Positions 9,317 to 18,822 of a DNA stretch of 37,367 bases are shown here, piece after piece. The translations under genes and the position numbers were made by a program. Each line of letters begins with the position of its first letter. Position 1 is the stretch's first letter. Source of the DNA: an uncultured Clostridia bacterium (GTDB lineage Bacteria > Bacillota > Clostridia > TANB77 > CAG-508); the NCBI GenBank assembly GCA_947588885.1, contig CANQAH010000010.1, positions 1 to 37,367 on the forward strand, in the 5' to 3' direction. The notes beneath the pieces are model-generated. The model was not told the origin of the DNA. It saw only the letters and a list, made by a program, of their open reading frames with translations, and ran no database searches.

Positions 9317-10696
9317 ATGGAACTAAAACTATATAATACTTTAACAAGACAAAAAGAAGTGTTTAAATCAATTGATAAAAATAAGGTAAGAATGTATAGT
9401 TGTGGACCAACTGTATATTATTTTGCACATATAGGAAATTTACGCTCATATATTTTTATGGATAATTTGAGAAGAGTTTTAAAATATAATGGATATGAAT
9501 TATTACATGCAATGAATATAACAGATGTTGGACATTTAGAATCTGATGCAGATGAAGGCGAAGACAAAATGATTAAAGCTGCTAAAAGAGAAAATAAAGA
9601 TCCTTATGAAATTGCAAAATTTTACACAGAAAAATTTATGATTGATTTAAATAAATTAAATATAAGTATGCCGGAAATAATTTGTAAAGCAACTGATCAT
9701 ATAAAAGAGATGGAAGAATATGTTCAGAAAATTATTGAAAATGGATATGCTTATGAAACAAAGGATACAATATACTTTGATACATCAAAATTAGATAAAT
9801 ATGGAGTATTATCAAATATAAATGTAGAAGAGCAAAAAGCTGGAGCAAGAGTAGAGTTTGATAAAGAAAAGAAAAATGTAACTGATTTTGCTTTATGGAT
9901 TAAAGCTCCTGAAAACCATATTATGAAATGGGATACTTTTTGGGGAAAATGCTATCCAGGTTGGCATATTGAATGTTCAGCAATGGGAAGAAAATATTTG
10001 GGAGAACAATTTGATATACATACAGGTGGAATAGATCATATTCCAATTCATCATGAAAATGAAATTGCCCAAAGTAAGGGATATTCAGGAAAAATACCTG
10101 CAAATTGGTGGATGCATTGTGAATTTTTACTTATTGATGGTGGAAAAATGTCTAAAAGTTTAAATAATGTGTATACTATTGCTGATTTAGAAAAAAAAGG
10201 TTTTACAGCAATGGATTATAGGATGTTTAATTTTACATCACATTATAGAAACAAATTAAATTTCACATGGGATTCACTAGAATCAGCTAAAATAGCATTA
10301 TCAAGATTAAAAGAGGCTTATAGAAAACATGCTAATGGAGAAGAGAATGTTTCAGAAGAAATAATAAATGATTATAAAACTAGATTTCATGAAGCTATTA
10401 ATGATGATTTAAACATGCCACAAGCTATGGGAGTAGTTTGGGAAATTGCTAAAAATTCAACTAAATCTAAAAAGTTTGCTGAATTATTATTAAAATTTGA
10501 TGAAGTTTTAGGACTAAGATTAGATGAAGAGGAAAAAATAGATTTACCTGAAGAAATTCAAAAAATAGTTGAAGAAAGAATAAGAGCTAGAGAAAATAAA
10601 GATTGGGCAAAATCTGATGAATTAAGAGATATTTTAAATGAAAAAGGTTATACCGTTAAAGATACAAAGGATGGAATGAAAGTTACTCTAAAATAG
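9317..10696 (+). CDS. cysS: Cysteinyl-tRNA synthetase
   Basis: 459 aa; YSCGPTVYYFAHIGNLRSYIF, GWHIECSAM, HTGGIDHIPIHHENEIAQS, KMSKS. Confidence 0.98.
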   Translation: MELKLYNTLTRQKEVFKSIDKNKVRMYSCGPTVYYFAHIGNLRSYIFMDNLRRVLKYNGYELLHAMNITDVGHLESDADEGEDKMIKAAKRENKDPYEIAKFYTEKFMIDLNKLNISMPEIICKATDHIKEMEEYVQKIIENGYAYETKDTIYFDTSKLDKYGVLSNINVEEQKAGARVEFDKEKKNVTDFALWIKAPENHIMKWDTFWGKCYPGWHIECSAMGRKYLGEQFDIHTGGIDHIPIHHENEIAQSKGYSGKIPANWWMHCEFLLIDGGKMSKSLNNVYTIADLEKKGFTAMDYRMFNFTSHYRNKLNFTWDSLESAKIALSRLKEAYRKHANGEENVSEEIINDYKTRFHEAINDDLNMPQAMGVVWEIAKNSTKSKKFAELLLKFDEVLGLRLDEEEKIDLPEEIQKIVEERIRARENKDWAKSDELRDILNEKGYTVKDTKDGMKVTLK

Positions 10697-10717
10697 TTTT
10701 TGCGAAAGGAAAATAAA

Positions 10718-11776
10718 ATGAGGTTTGTAACAAAGGAAACAGAAAAAGAATATACTAAATTTCTAGAAAATCATGAACGTTGCAATTTTCAACAATCATT
10801 AGAATGGGGCAGAGTAAAGACAAGCTGGATTAAAGAAGTAGTTCTTGCTGAAGATGAGAAGAAAAAAATAATTGGTTCAGTATGTGTATGGATTAGAAAA
10901 ATACCTATATTTGGTAATATTATGTATGCATCAAGAGGACCTGTTTGTGATATTCATAATGAAGAAGTATTAAAACAACTTACAGAAGGTGTGAGAGAAC
11001 TCGGGAAAAAATATAAAGCATTTGTTTTTAGAATGGAACCTGATGTAAGAAAAGATGATAAAGAATTTCGAGAAATTGTTGAAAAAATCGGATTTAAAGT
11101 AAAAGATGATGCAAAAGATTTTAGAGATGAAATTCAACCTCGTTTTGTTTTTAAACTTGATATAAAAGGTAAAACAGAAGACGAAATTTTGCAAAACTGC
11201 CATTCAAAAACAAGATATAATATTAGATTAGCTGCCAGGAAAGGTGTAGTTATCAAGGAAGGAAAAAGAGAAGATTTAAAAGAATTCCACAAGATAATGG
11301 TAGAAACTGGGGAAAGAGATGGATTTCTTATTCGTTCACTTGAATATTTTGAAAAAATGTATGATGAACTTGCACCAAAACATATGAAATTACTTATGGC
11401 ATATTATGAGGACAAGCCTATTTCAGGTATAATTCCTATAATGTATGGAAAAACAACATGGTATTTGTATGGAGCAAGTAGTAATTCACATAGAAATTTG
11501 ATGCCTAATTATTTACTTCAATGGGAAATGATAAAGGAAGCAATAAAAAATAAATGTGATGTTTATGATTTTAGAGGTGTTTCAGGAGTAGTTGATGAAA
11601 ATCATCCACAATATGGATTATATAGATTTAAAAAAGGATTTGGAGCAGAATTTACAGAATTTATTGGAGAAATTTATTTACCATTTAAACCTTTAAGATA
11701 TAAATTATACAAATTTTCTGAAAAGACATTTAGAAGACTTAGAGCTTTTAAAAATAAAATTTCACATAAAAAATAG
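10718..11776 (+). CDS. FemAB/FemX family peptidoglycan bridge aminoacyltransferase
   Basis: SLEWGRVK, CHSKTRYNIRLAARKGV, YDFRGVSGVVDENHPQYGLYRFKKGFGAEFTEFIGE are FemAB motifs. ATG at 10718 has SD aaagga; the track starts upstream at TTG 10700. Confidence 0.9.
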   Translation: MRFVTKETEKEYTKFLENHERCNFQQSLEWGRVKTSWIKEVVLAEDEKKKIIGSVCVWIRKIPIFGNIMYASRGPVCDIHNEEVLKQLTEGVRELGKKYKAFVFRMEPDVRKDDKEFREIVEKIGFKVKDDAKDFRDEIQPRFVFKLDIKGKTEDEILQNCHSKTRYNIRLAARKGVVIKEGKREDLKEFHKIMVETGERDGFLIRSLEYFEKMYDELAPKHMKLLMAYYEDKPISGIIPIMYGKTTWYLYGASSNSHRNLMPNYLLQWEMIKEAIKNKCDVYDFRGVSGVVDENHPQYGLYRFKKGFGAEFTEFIGEIYLPFKPLRYKLYKFSEKTFRRLRAFKNKISHKK

Positions 11777-11791
11777 ATGTAGAAGGTAAAA

Positions 11792-12886
11792 ATGAAAGTA
11801 TTAGAAATTTCAAAAATAGACTTGGAATTCAATATTAATTTGATAAAAAAAAGAGCAGGAAATACTAAAATAATTGCTGTTATTAAAGGTAATGGGTATG
11901 GCTTAGGATTGCAAGAATTTGCTAAATTTCTAATACAGCATGGGATAAAAGATTTGGCTGTTTCTTCTATTGAAGAAGCTGTTGAATTAAAGCAGATGAA
12001 ACTTGATGCAACAATTTTATGCTTAGAGTCAACTTCTATTGAAAATGAAATTGAAGAATTGTTAGATAATGACATTGTTATGACAATTGGAAATTTGGAA
12101 TCAGCTAAAATTGTAAATAAATTAGCAAAAGAAAAGAATAAAAAAGCACACGTACATTTAAAAATAGATACTGGATTTTCAAGATATGGAATTTTATATA
12201 GTGATAAGCAAAAAATTTTAGAAACAATCAAAGAATGTACAGGCGTTTTCATTGATGGTATATATTCTCATTTTTCATATGCTTATTTTAAAAAAGATGA
12301 TTTTACTGAATTGCAGTTTTCAAGATTTGTTGGAGTAAAAAATTTCTTAGAAGCAAATGATATTACAATACCAATGTATCATATTGCAAATTCTTCAGCA
12401 TTTTTAAGACATGATGATATGTTTCTTGATGCAGTAAGAATTGGTTCAGCATTTTTAGGAAGAATCAGTGTTGAAAATACTATTGGATTAAAGAAAATTG
12501 GAATTTTAAAATCTAGAATTGTTGAAATTAAGAAAATGAAAAAAGGTTCAACTATTGGATATGGAAATTCTTATAAATTAAAAGAAGATTCTAATATAGC
12601 TATAATTCCTTTAGGATATGCAGATGGAGTAAATGTGGGAAATAAAAATGACACATTTAAATTCATTGATAAAGTAAGACTTTTAAAAAATAGTTTGGTA
12701 TATTTCTTTAAAGATGATAGAATATATGTGCATATAAAAAATAATATTTATCCTGTTGTTGGTAAAATAGGAATGAATCATATTGCAGTAAATATAAAAA
12801 ATGATGAAATAGATATAGGAGAAGAAATAAAAATTGATGTGTCACCAATTTTTATTTCAAGTAAAATAAGAAGGGAATATAATTGA
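11792..12886 (+). CDS. alr: Alanine racemase family protein
   Basis: 364 aa; PLP lysine motif AVIKGNGYGLG, HLKIDTGFSRYGI, YSHFSYA, IGYGNSYKL, GKIGMNHIAV. Confidence 0.88.
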   Translation: MKVLEISKIDLEFNINLIKKRAGNTKIIAVIKGNGYGLGLQEFAKFLIQHGIKDLAVSSIEEAVELKQMKLDATILCLESTSIENEIEELLDNDIVMTIGNLESAKIVNKLAKEKNKKAHVHLKIDTGFSRYGILYSDKQKILETIKECTGVFIDGIYSHFSYAYFKKDDFTELQFSRFVGVKNFLEANDITIPMYHIANSSAFLRHDDMFLDAVRIGSAFLGRISVENTIGLKKIGILKSRIVEIKKMKKGSTIGYGNSYKLKEDSNIAIIPLGYADGVNVGNKNDTFKFIDKVRLLKNSLVYFFKDDRIYVHIKNNIYPVVGKIGMNHIAVNIKNDEIDIGEEIKIDVSPIFISSKIRREYN

Positions 12887-13779
12887 TGGAAAAAAAGAAA
12901 AAAATAGGCTTTTTTAAAAGACTGAAAATGTCTATTTTAGAATTGGAAAATTATATAGACTTTACAGCAGAAAATGCTGCAAAATCAATATTTTTTATGC
13001 TTAAAGTAGTATTTCTATTTGCGTTGATTTTAGCAACATCAAGTGTTATATATATTTATAGTAAATATGGGACACCTGCTAATTATTTAAATTGTATTCT
13101 TCCAGATTTTAAAATTGAAGATTCTGCACTTGTAATAGAAAATGAAAAGGAGCAAAATGAAGAGCAAAAAGTAGTTACTAGTATGATGAAGCAAATGCAA
13201 AATACATATAATGGATTGTTTACAGGGCAGAATATAAGTAAACAAGAGATTGTAAACTATGCTAATAAAGAGGAAAAAAATATAGTAATTGGGACAACCA
13301 GTTTTATATTTATTGTAGAATTTTTAGATTTATTGATATTATGGTTAATGACTACTTTAATGACATCCTTAATAGGATTGATTGCTTTAAAATTTTCAAG
13401 AATAAAAATGAAGTATTCAAAATTATTTGCACTTTCAGTGTATGCGTCTACTTTATCAATGATCTTAACTGTTATATATTCGATTTTAAATAACTACTTT
13501 AATATATATATTGATGTTTTTGAATATTTATCAATGCTTATATCTTATATCTATATTACAGCGGTTATTTATATGATAAAATCAGATCTATTAAAACAGC
13601 AATTTGAATTAATAAAGAGGGCTGCTTCTCAAAGAAGAATAGAAGAAGAAAATAGATATGATGAACCAAAAGGAAAAGAAGAAGGAAAAGAAGAAGACAA
13701 AGGTAAAGAAAATAAAGAAAAAACAAAAGATGAAGAAAAAGAAGAAAATGCAGATGAGCCCGATGGTTCAGAAATCTAA
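12883..13779 (+). CDS. Multi-TM protein with charged C-terminal tail, DUF1189-like
   Basis: Start overlaps alr stop; several hydrophobic helices; KEEGKEEDKGKENKEKTKDEEKEE tail. Confidence 0.55.
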   Translation: MMEKKKKIGFFKRLKMSILELENYIDFTAENAAKSIFFMLKVVFLFALILATSSVIYIYSKYGTPANYLNCILPDFKIEDSALVIENEKEQNEEQKVVTSMMKQMQNTYNGLFTGQNISKQEIVNYANKEEKNIVIGTTSFIFIVEFLDLLILWLMTTLMTSLIGLIALKFSRIKMKYSKLFALSVYASTLSMILTVIYSILNNYFNIYIDVFEYLSMLISYIYITAVIYMIKSDLLKQQFELIKRAASQRRIEEENRYDEPKGKEEGKEEDKGKENKEKTKDEEKEENADEPDGSEI

Positions 13780-13797
13780 TATTGAAAGGAATTAAAA

Positions 13798-15591
13798 ATG
13801 GCTAATCAAAATAGTAAAGATAAAAAGAAAAATAAGAAATTAGTATTATATCTTATTGCAGTATTAATTTTAATTGCAGCAATTGTTGGATTGATTATTT
13901 TCCAAGGACAAAAAGAAAAAGAAAAAGAAGTAACTTATGATCAATTATATCAAGATATAATTGATAAAAAAGTAGAAAAGATAGAAATGACAATAGGTTC
14001 ATCTACTGTTACAATTAAATATAAAGATTCTGATGATGAGAAAACTACAAATGTAAATTCATTACAACCTTTTGCAGAATTTGTAAATAGTCAATTAGAA
14101 AATAATCCAGAGCTTAAAGTAGATTACAAAACACCTAATAAATTTATGACATTTTTAGAAAATTTATTTAGCTTTTTACCAACAATACTTTTAGTAGTTT
14201 TAATAATTATGATATTTAAAATGCAAGGCATTGGCGAAAAAAGTAAAGTTTATGGTGAAAATGAAGAAAACAATACAGGTGTTAAATTTAAAGATGTAGC
14301 AGGACTTGATGAAGAAAAAAATGAACTTGTTGAAATTGTTGAATTCTTAAAAAATCCAAAGAAATTTCAAAATATGGGTGCTAAGATTCCTAAAGGAATT
14401 TTATTATATGGAAAACCAGGAACTGGTAAAACTTTAATAGCAAAAGCAATTGCTGGTGAGGCAAATGTTCCATTTATTTCAATGAGTGGTTCAGAATTTA
14501 TTGAAATGTTTGCAGGGCTTGGAGCTTCAAGAGTAAGAAAATTATTTGAAAAAGCAAAGAAAATTGCTCCTTGTATTGTTTTCATAGATGAAATTGATGC
14601 AATAGGTTCAAGAAGAACAAGCAATAGTGGGGCAGAATCTGAAAACAATCAAACATTAAATCAATTACTTGTTGAAATGGACGGATTTGAAAGCAATGAA
14701 ACTATAATAGTTTTAGCTGCAACAAATAGACCAGAAATGCTAGATAAAGCTTTATTAAGACCAGGAAGATTTGATAGGCAAGTTACAATTCCTGCACCAG
14801 ATTTAGTAGGAAGAGAAGAAATCTTAAAGTTATATGTAAAGAATAAAAAACTTGCATCAGATGTTGATTTAAAAGAAATTGCTGGAGATACAGCTGGATT
14901 TACAGGTGCAGAATTATCTAATTTATTAAATGAAGCAGCAATTTTAGCAACAAGAAATCAACATAAAGTTATTGAAAAATCAGATATTGAAGCTGCTATT
15001 AAGAAAATAACAGTTGGACTTGAAAAACATAATAGAGTGGTTTCAGAAAAGGATAAAAAACTTACAGCATATCATGAAGCTGGACATGCTGTAGTAAGCA
15101 AATTCCTAGAAACACAAGATAATGTTAAAGAAGTTTCTATAATTCCAAGGGGATTAGCTGGTGGATACACAATGTATAAGACTAATGAAGATAAATATTA
15201 TATTTCAAAAACAGAGTTAGAAGAAAAATTAGTTGCATTATTGGGTGGACGTGCTGCTGAAAAAATAGCTTTAAATGACATTTCAACAGGTGCAAGTAAT
15301 GATATTGAAGTAGCTACTGGAATTGCTAGAGATATGATTACTGTTTATGGTATGAGTAGTTCTTTAGGACCAATTTCTTTAAAAGTTGATGAGCCTTATG
15401 AATTACAAATATTTGGTGAAAATATTACTGATGAAGTTGGTGTACAAGTAAAACAATTAGTGGATGAGGCTTATATTAAAGCTCAAAAACTTCTTTTAGA
15501 CCACATTGAAATTTTACACAATGTTGCACAGTGTTTACTAGAAAAAGAAACAATATCAGAGCAAGAATTTAATGAATTTTTTGAAAAATAA
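13798..15591 (+). CDS. ftsH: ATP-dependent zinc metalloprotease FtsH
   Basis: 597 aa; GKPGTGKTLIAKAIAGEA, FIDEIDAIG, SRH-like ATNRPEMLDKALLRPGRFDR, HEAGH. Confidence 0.96.
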   Translation: MANQNSKDKKKNKKLVLYLIAVLILIAAIVGLIIFQGQKEKEKEVTYDQLYQDIIDKKVEKIEMTIGSSTVTIKYKDSDDEKTTNVNSLQPFAEFVNSQLENNPELKVDYKTPNKFMTFLENLFSFLPTILLVVLIIMIFKMQGIGEKSKVYGENEENNTGVKFKDVAGLDEEKNELVEIVEFLKNPKKFQNMGAKIPKGILLYGKPGTGKTLIAKAIAGEANVPFISMSGSEFIEMFAGLGASRVRKLFEKAKKIAPCIVFIDEIDAIGSRRTSNSGAESENNQTLNQLLVEMDGFESNETIIVLAATNRPEMLDKALLRPGRFDRQVTIPAPDLVGREEILKLYVKNKKLASDVDLKEIAGDTAGFTGAELSNLLNEAAILATRNQHKVIEKSDIEAAIKKITVGLEKHNRVVSEKDKKLTAYHEAGHAVVSKFLETQDNVKEVSIIPRGLAGGYTMYKTNEDKYYISKTELEEKLVALLGGRAAEKIALNDISTGASNDIEVATGIARDMITVYGMSSSLGPISLKVDEPYELQIFGENITDEVGVQVKQLVDEAYIKAQKLLLDHIEILHNVAQCLLEKETISEQEFNEFFEK

Positions 15592-15632
15592 TACTTAGAA
15601 GAAACTACTATTTAATAATAGGAGATTTAATT

Positions 15633-15806
15633 ATGAGTAAAAGAAAAAATAAAAATTCTAAATATGGAACTATAATTTTAGTTATTGTAGTTATAGTTTT
15701 AATAATTTTTGGCATATTTGCATTAAAATATAATTTGGAAAAGGCTAATAAGGCAAAAGAAATAGGAAACAAAATTATAGAACTTTATACAAAAGCAAAA
15801 AAATAA
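15633..15806 (+). CDS. Small single-TM protein (57 aa), below the track's length cutoff
   Basis: MSKRKNKNSKYGTIILVIVVIVLIIFGIFALKYNLEKANKAKEIGNKIIELYTKAKK; SD aggag about 8 nt upstream; fills the gap between ftsH and the next CDS. Confidence 0.65.
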   Translation: MSKRKNKNSKYGTIILVIVVIVLIIFGIFALKYNLEKANKAKEIGNKIIELYTKAKK

Positions 15807-15823
15807 ATTTGGAGGTGTGATAG

Positions 15824-16486
15824 ATGCCAAAAAATATGAAAGATATAAAAAAACTAATTATTTTAATAGTGTTGTTAATTATAGTTGCAATAATAGGTTT
15901 AATTGTATTTTTATTTAATGTAGATATAAAAAATCCAGGAAAAATTGACTTAATACAGCAAATGCAAAATAATACAGAAAATCAAAATACTAATTACAGT
16001 GATATTAGTGAAAATAATATTGAAACTCCAAAAGATGATGAAAATCTTCAATATAGTATTGTTAAGACAGATATTGATGGAATATACCAAATAGCATTAT
16101 CTGACAATAAGTTATACCTTAGAATTTTAGATTCAGATATTTTTTTTAGAGAGTATAAAAATTCTGAATTAAGTGCAGAAAATTATAATGAAATTAATAG
16201 TTCTGATTTTAAAATAAAAGACTTTAATATTGGGAAAATAGGCAATAAAAATTATTTAGTTCTTTATACAGTTGATCAAGAATTTACATTATTAAATATA
16301 GACGAAGCAATAGAAAGTAATGATTTTAGTAATTATTCTGAAAAAATATTTTTAGGAAAAGATATTTCCAAAATTGAAAATGCTATTGTTAGAAAAGAAA
16401 GTGGCGAAGAAATAGAAACAATGATAATATGTTCAAAAGATAATAAGAATTATGATTTGTCTAATTTTGTTGAAAAAAATGACTAA
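15824..16486 (+). CDS. Hypothetical membrane-anchored protein
   Basis: 220 aa; single N-terminal TM then a hydrophilic extracytoplasmic domain; SD ggaggtg. Confidence 0.7.
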   Translation: MPKNMKDIKKLIILIVLLIIVAIIGLIVFLFNVDIKNPGKIDLIQQMQNNTENQNTNYSDISENNIETPKDDENLQYSIVKTDIDGIYQIALSDNKLYLRILDSDIFFREYKNSELSAENYNEINSSDFKIKDFNIGKIGNKNYLVLYTVDQEFTLLNIDEAIESNDFSNYSEKIFLGKDISKIENAIVRKESGEEIETMIICSKDNKNYDLSNFVEKND

Positions 16487-16502
16487 AAAGTTTAAAAAAA
16501 GC

Positions 16503-16531
16503 TTGCAATACTGGGAAAAACATAGTATAAT
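16503..16531 (+). promoter_or_regulatory. SigA-type promoter for the rimP-nusA-infB operon
   Basis: TTGCAA, 17-nt spacer, TATAAT. Confidence 0.8.
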
Positions 16532-16557
16532 GTGAAAAGCAAAATAATTTAACAGAG

Positions 16558-16580
16558 AGAGTGGAAACTAATTCCACTCT
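16558..16580 (+). promoter_or_regulatory. rimP leader hairpin
   Basis: AGAGTGGAA-ACTAA-TTCCACTCT followed by TTCATTGTT, between the promoter and the SD of rimP. Confidence 0.7.
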
Positions 16581-16617
16581 TTCATTGTTAATGCAAGCAT
16601 TAGGGAGGAATAATATT

Positions 16618-17076
16618 TTGGCAGATAATAATATTGAAAAAAAAGTAGAAATGCTGCTAAAGGAAAAAATTGAAAAACTAGGTTATGACTTATATGATGT
16701 TGAATATCTTAAAGAAGGAAAAGAATTTCATTTATGTATATATATAGATAAAGAAAATGGAATTGATATATCTGATTGTGAAAAAGTAAATGAAGTTATT
16801 AATCCAATTTTAGATAAAGCAGATTACATTAGTGAACAATATTTCTTAGAAGTTTCATCTCCTGGATTAGAGAGAAAATTAAGAAAAAAAGAACATTTTG
16901 AAAAAGAAATTGGGAAAAAAATAGAATTAAGCTTATATTCTAAAATTGAGAATCAAAAAACAATACAAGGAATTCTTAAAGAATATAATAACGAATATTT
17001 AATTCTTGAAAATTGTAAGGAGATTAAAATTGAATTGAAACAGATTGCATCAGCAAAATCTGTTTATGACTGGTAA
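16618..17076 (+). CDS. rimP: Ribosome maturation factor RimP
   Basis: GYDLYDVEYLKEGKEFHLCIYIDKENGIDISDCEKVN, SSPGLERKLRK. TTG start with SD gggagga at 16603-16609; the track start (16561) lies inside the leader hairpin. Confidence 0.93.
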   Translation: MADNNIEKKVEMLLKEKIEKLGYDLYDVEYLKEGKEFHLCIYIDKENGIDISDCEKVNEVINPILDKADYISEQYFLEVSSPGLERKLRKKEHFEKEIGKKIELSLYSKIENQKTIQGILKEYNNEYLILENCKEIKIELKQIASAKSVYDW

Positions 17077-17107
17077 AATATATTTTTGAAAGGAATGTGA
17101 TTGGAAA

Positions 17108-18229
17108 ATGAAAGCTATTGATATGAAAGAACTAGTTGTCGCAATGAAAGAATTAGAGGAAGAAAAAGGAATAAAAAAAGATTATCTTTTAGAATCTTTG
17201 GAAGTAGCATTAGTTACTGCTTACAAAAAGAATTTTGATTCAGCTGATAATGTTAAAGTTGTTATAGATAGAGAAACTGGAGAAATGCATGTATATTCTA
17301 CAAAAACTGTTGTAGAAACAGCACAAAATGAATTGTTAGAAATTTCTTTAGAAAAGGCTAAAAAAATAAGCAAAAAATATGAAATTGGAGATAGTGTTGA
17401 TATTGAAATTATTCCAAAAAATTTCGGAAGAATAGCAGCACAAACTGCTAAGCAAGTTGTAGTTCAAAAAATTAGAGAAGCTGAAAGAGATATTGTATAT
17501 ACAGAATTTAATGATAAAAAAGGTGAAATTGTTACTGGTATAGTACAGAAAAGTGACGGAAATACCGTTGTATTAGATTTAGGAAAATTAGAAGGAATTA
17601 TGCCTCAAAAGGAACAAATTCCTACAGAAAAATATAAAGTTAATGATAAAGTTAAAGCATATGTTGTAAGTGTTGAAAAAGGAGTAAAAGGAAATCCACA
17701 AGTAATTGTTTCAAGAAGCCATAATGATTTTGTAAGAAGATTATTTGAATTTGAAATACCAGAAATTTATGAAGGATTAATTGAAATTAGAAATATTTCA
17801 AGAGATCCTGGTTCAAGAAGCAAAGTTGCTGTATATTCAACAAATGAAAATATAGATCCAGTAGGTTCTTGTGTTGGTCAAAAGGGTGTTAGAATTCAAA
17901 ATATTATAAATGAATTACATGGAGAAAAAATTGACGTTATAGAATGGGATGAAGATCCTGCAGTATTTATAGCATCATCATTATTACCTGCACAAGTTTT
18001 GGCTGTTGATGTAAAAGAAGAAGAAAAATTTGCACAAGTAATTGTTCCAGATGATCAATTATCTCTAGCAATTGGAAAATCAGGTCAAAATGCAAGATTA
18101 GCAGCAAGATTAACTAATTGGAAAGTAGATATAAAAAGTGAATCTCAATTTAGAAAAATGTTAGAAGAATCTCAAACAATAATAGAAAATAACGAAACAG
18201 AAGAAAATGAAGATAATGCTCAAGAATAA
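17108..18229 (+). CDS. nusA: Transcription termination/antitermination factor NusA
   Basis: 373 aa; S1 and KH domains: IPKNFGRIAAQTAKQVV, EIYEGLIEIRNISRDPGSRSKVAV, DPVGSCVGQKGVRIQNI, QLSLAIGKSGQNARLAARLT. Confidence 0.97.
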   Translation: MKAIDMKELVVAMKELEEEKGIKKDYLLESLEVALVTAYKKNFDSADNVKVVIDRETGEMHVYSTKTVVETAQNELLEISLEKAKKISKKYEIGDSVDIEIIPKNFGRIAAQTAKQVVVQKIREAERDIVYTEFNDKKGEIVTGIVQKSDGNTVVLDLGKLEGIMPQKEQIPTEKYKVNDKVKAYVVSVEKGVKGNPQVIVSRSHNDFVRRLFEFEIPEIYEGLIEIRNISRDPGSRSKVAVYSTNENIDPVGSCVGQKGVRIQNIINELHGEKIDVIEWDEDPAVFIASSLLPAQVLAVDVKEEEKFAQVIVPDDQLSLAIGKSGQNARLAARLTNWKVDIKSESQFRKMLEESQTIIENNETEENEDNAQE

Positions 18230-18241
18230 GGAGTGAATACC

Positions 18242-18508
18242 TTGAAAAAAATACCAGAAAGAACATGTATAGGCTGCAATGAGGCAAAGCCTAAAAAAGA
18301 ATTATTACGAATAGTAAAAGATAAAGAAAATAAAATTTCAATCGATTTATCTGGAAAGATGAATGGTAGAGGTGCATATATTTGTAATAATATAGAATGT
18401 TTGGAAAAAGCAATAAAATCAAATAGATTGTCAAGAGTTTTTGAACAAAATATAGATAAAGAAATTTATGAAGAGTTGAGGGATGTAATTGTTAATCAAT
18501 CAAAATAA
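18242..18508 (+). CDS. ylxR: YlxR family RNA-binding protein
   Basis: PERTCIGCNEAKPKKELLRIV, GRGAYIC; TTG start at 18242 spaced 8 nt from SD aaggag. Confidence 0.9.
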   Translation: MKKIPERTCIGCNEAKPKKELLRIVKDKENKISIDLSGKMNGRGAYICNNIECLEKAIKSNRLSRVFEQNIDKEIYEELRDVIVNQSK

Positions 18509-18513
18509 AGTAA

Positions 18514-18822
18514 ATGGATTATTGCGGACTGGCAACTAAGGCAGGAAAAATTGTTTGTGGGGCTGATGCTGTTCAAGAAGCAATAGAAAAAAGAAAAGTT
18601 TATTTAGTAATAATTGCTGAAGATATGTCTTCAAATAGTAAAGAAAAATTTAAAAAAATGGCTGAAAAACTGAGTATACAATGTTATGAATATGGAAATA
18701 TAGAGGAAAATAGTAAGGCAATAGGAAATAAAAACAAAGCAATAATTGCAATTAAAGACAAAAATTTTTCCAAGGCAATCTGCCAAATAATTAACGGGGG
18801 TGATACTATTGGACAAAATTAA
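18514..18822 (+). CDS. ylxQ: L7Ae/L30e family ribosomal protein (YlxQ-like)
   Basis: [41 protein letters not shown]; position between ylxR and infB. Confidence 0.85.
   Translation: MDYCGLATKAGKIVCGADAVQEAIEKRKVYLVIIAEDMSSNSKEKFKKMAEKLSIQCYEYGNIEENSKAIGNKNKAIIAIKDKNFSKAICQIINGGDTIGQN

Noticed and set aside
11674-12252. 192-aa minus-strand ORF opposite femX/alr
   Set aside because: Antisense to two well-supported CDSs; composition typical of a mirrored AT-rich frame.
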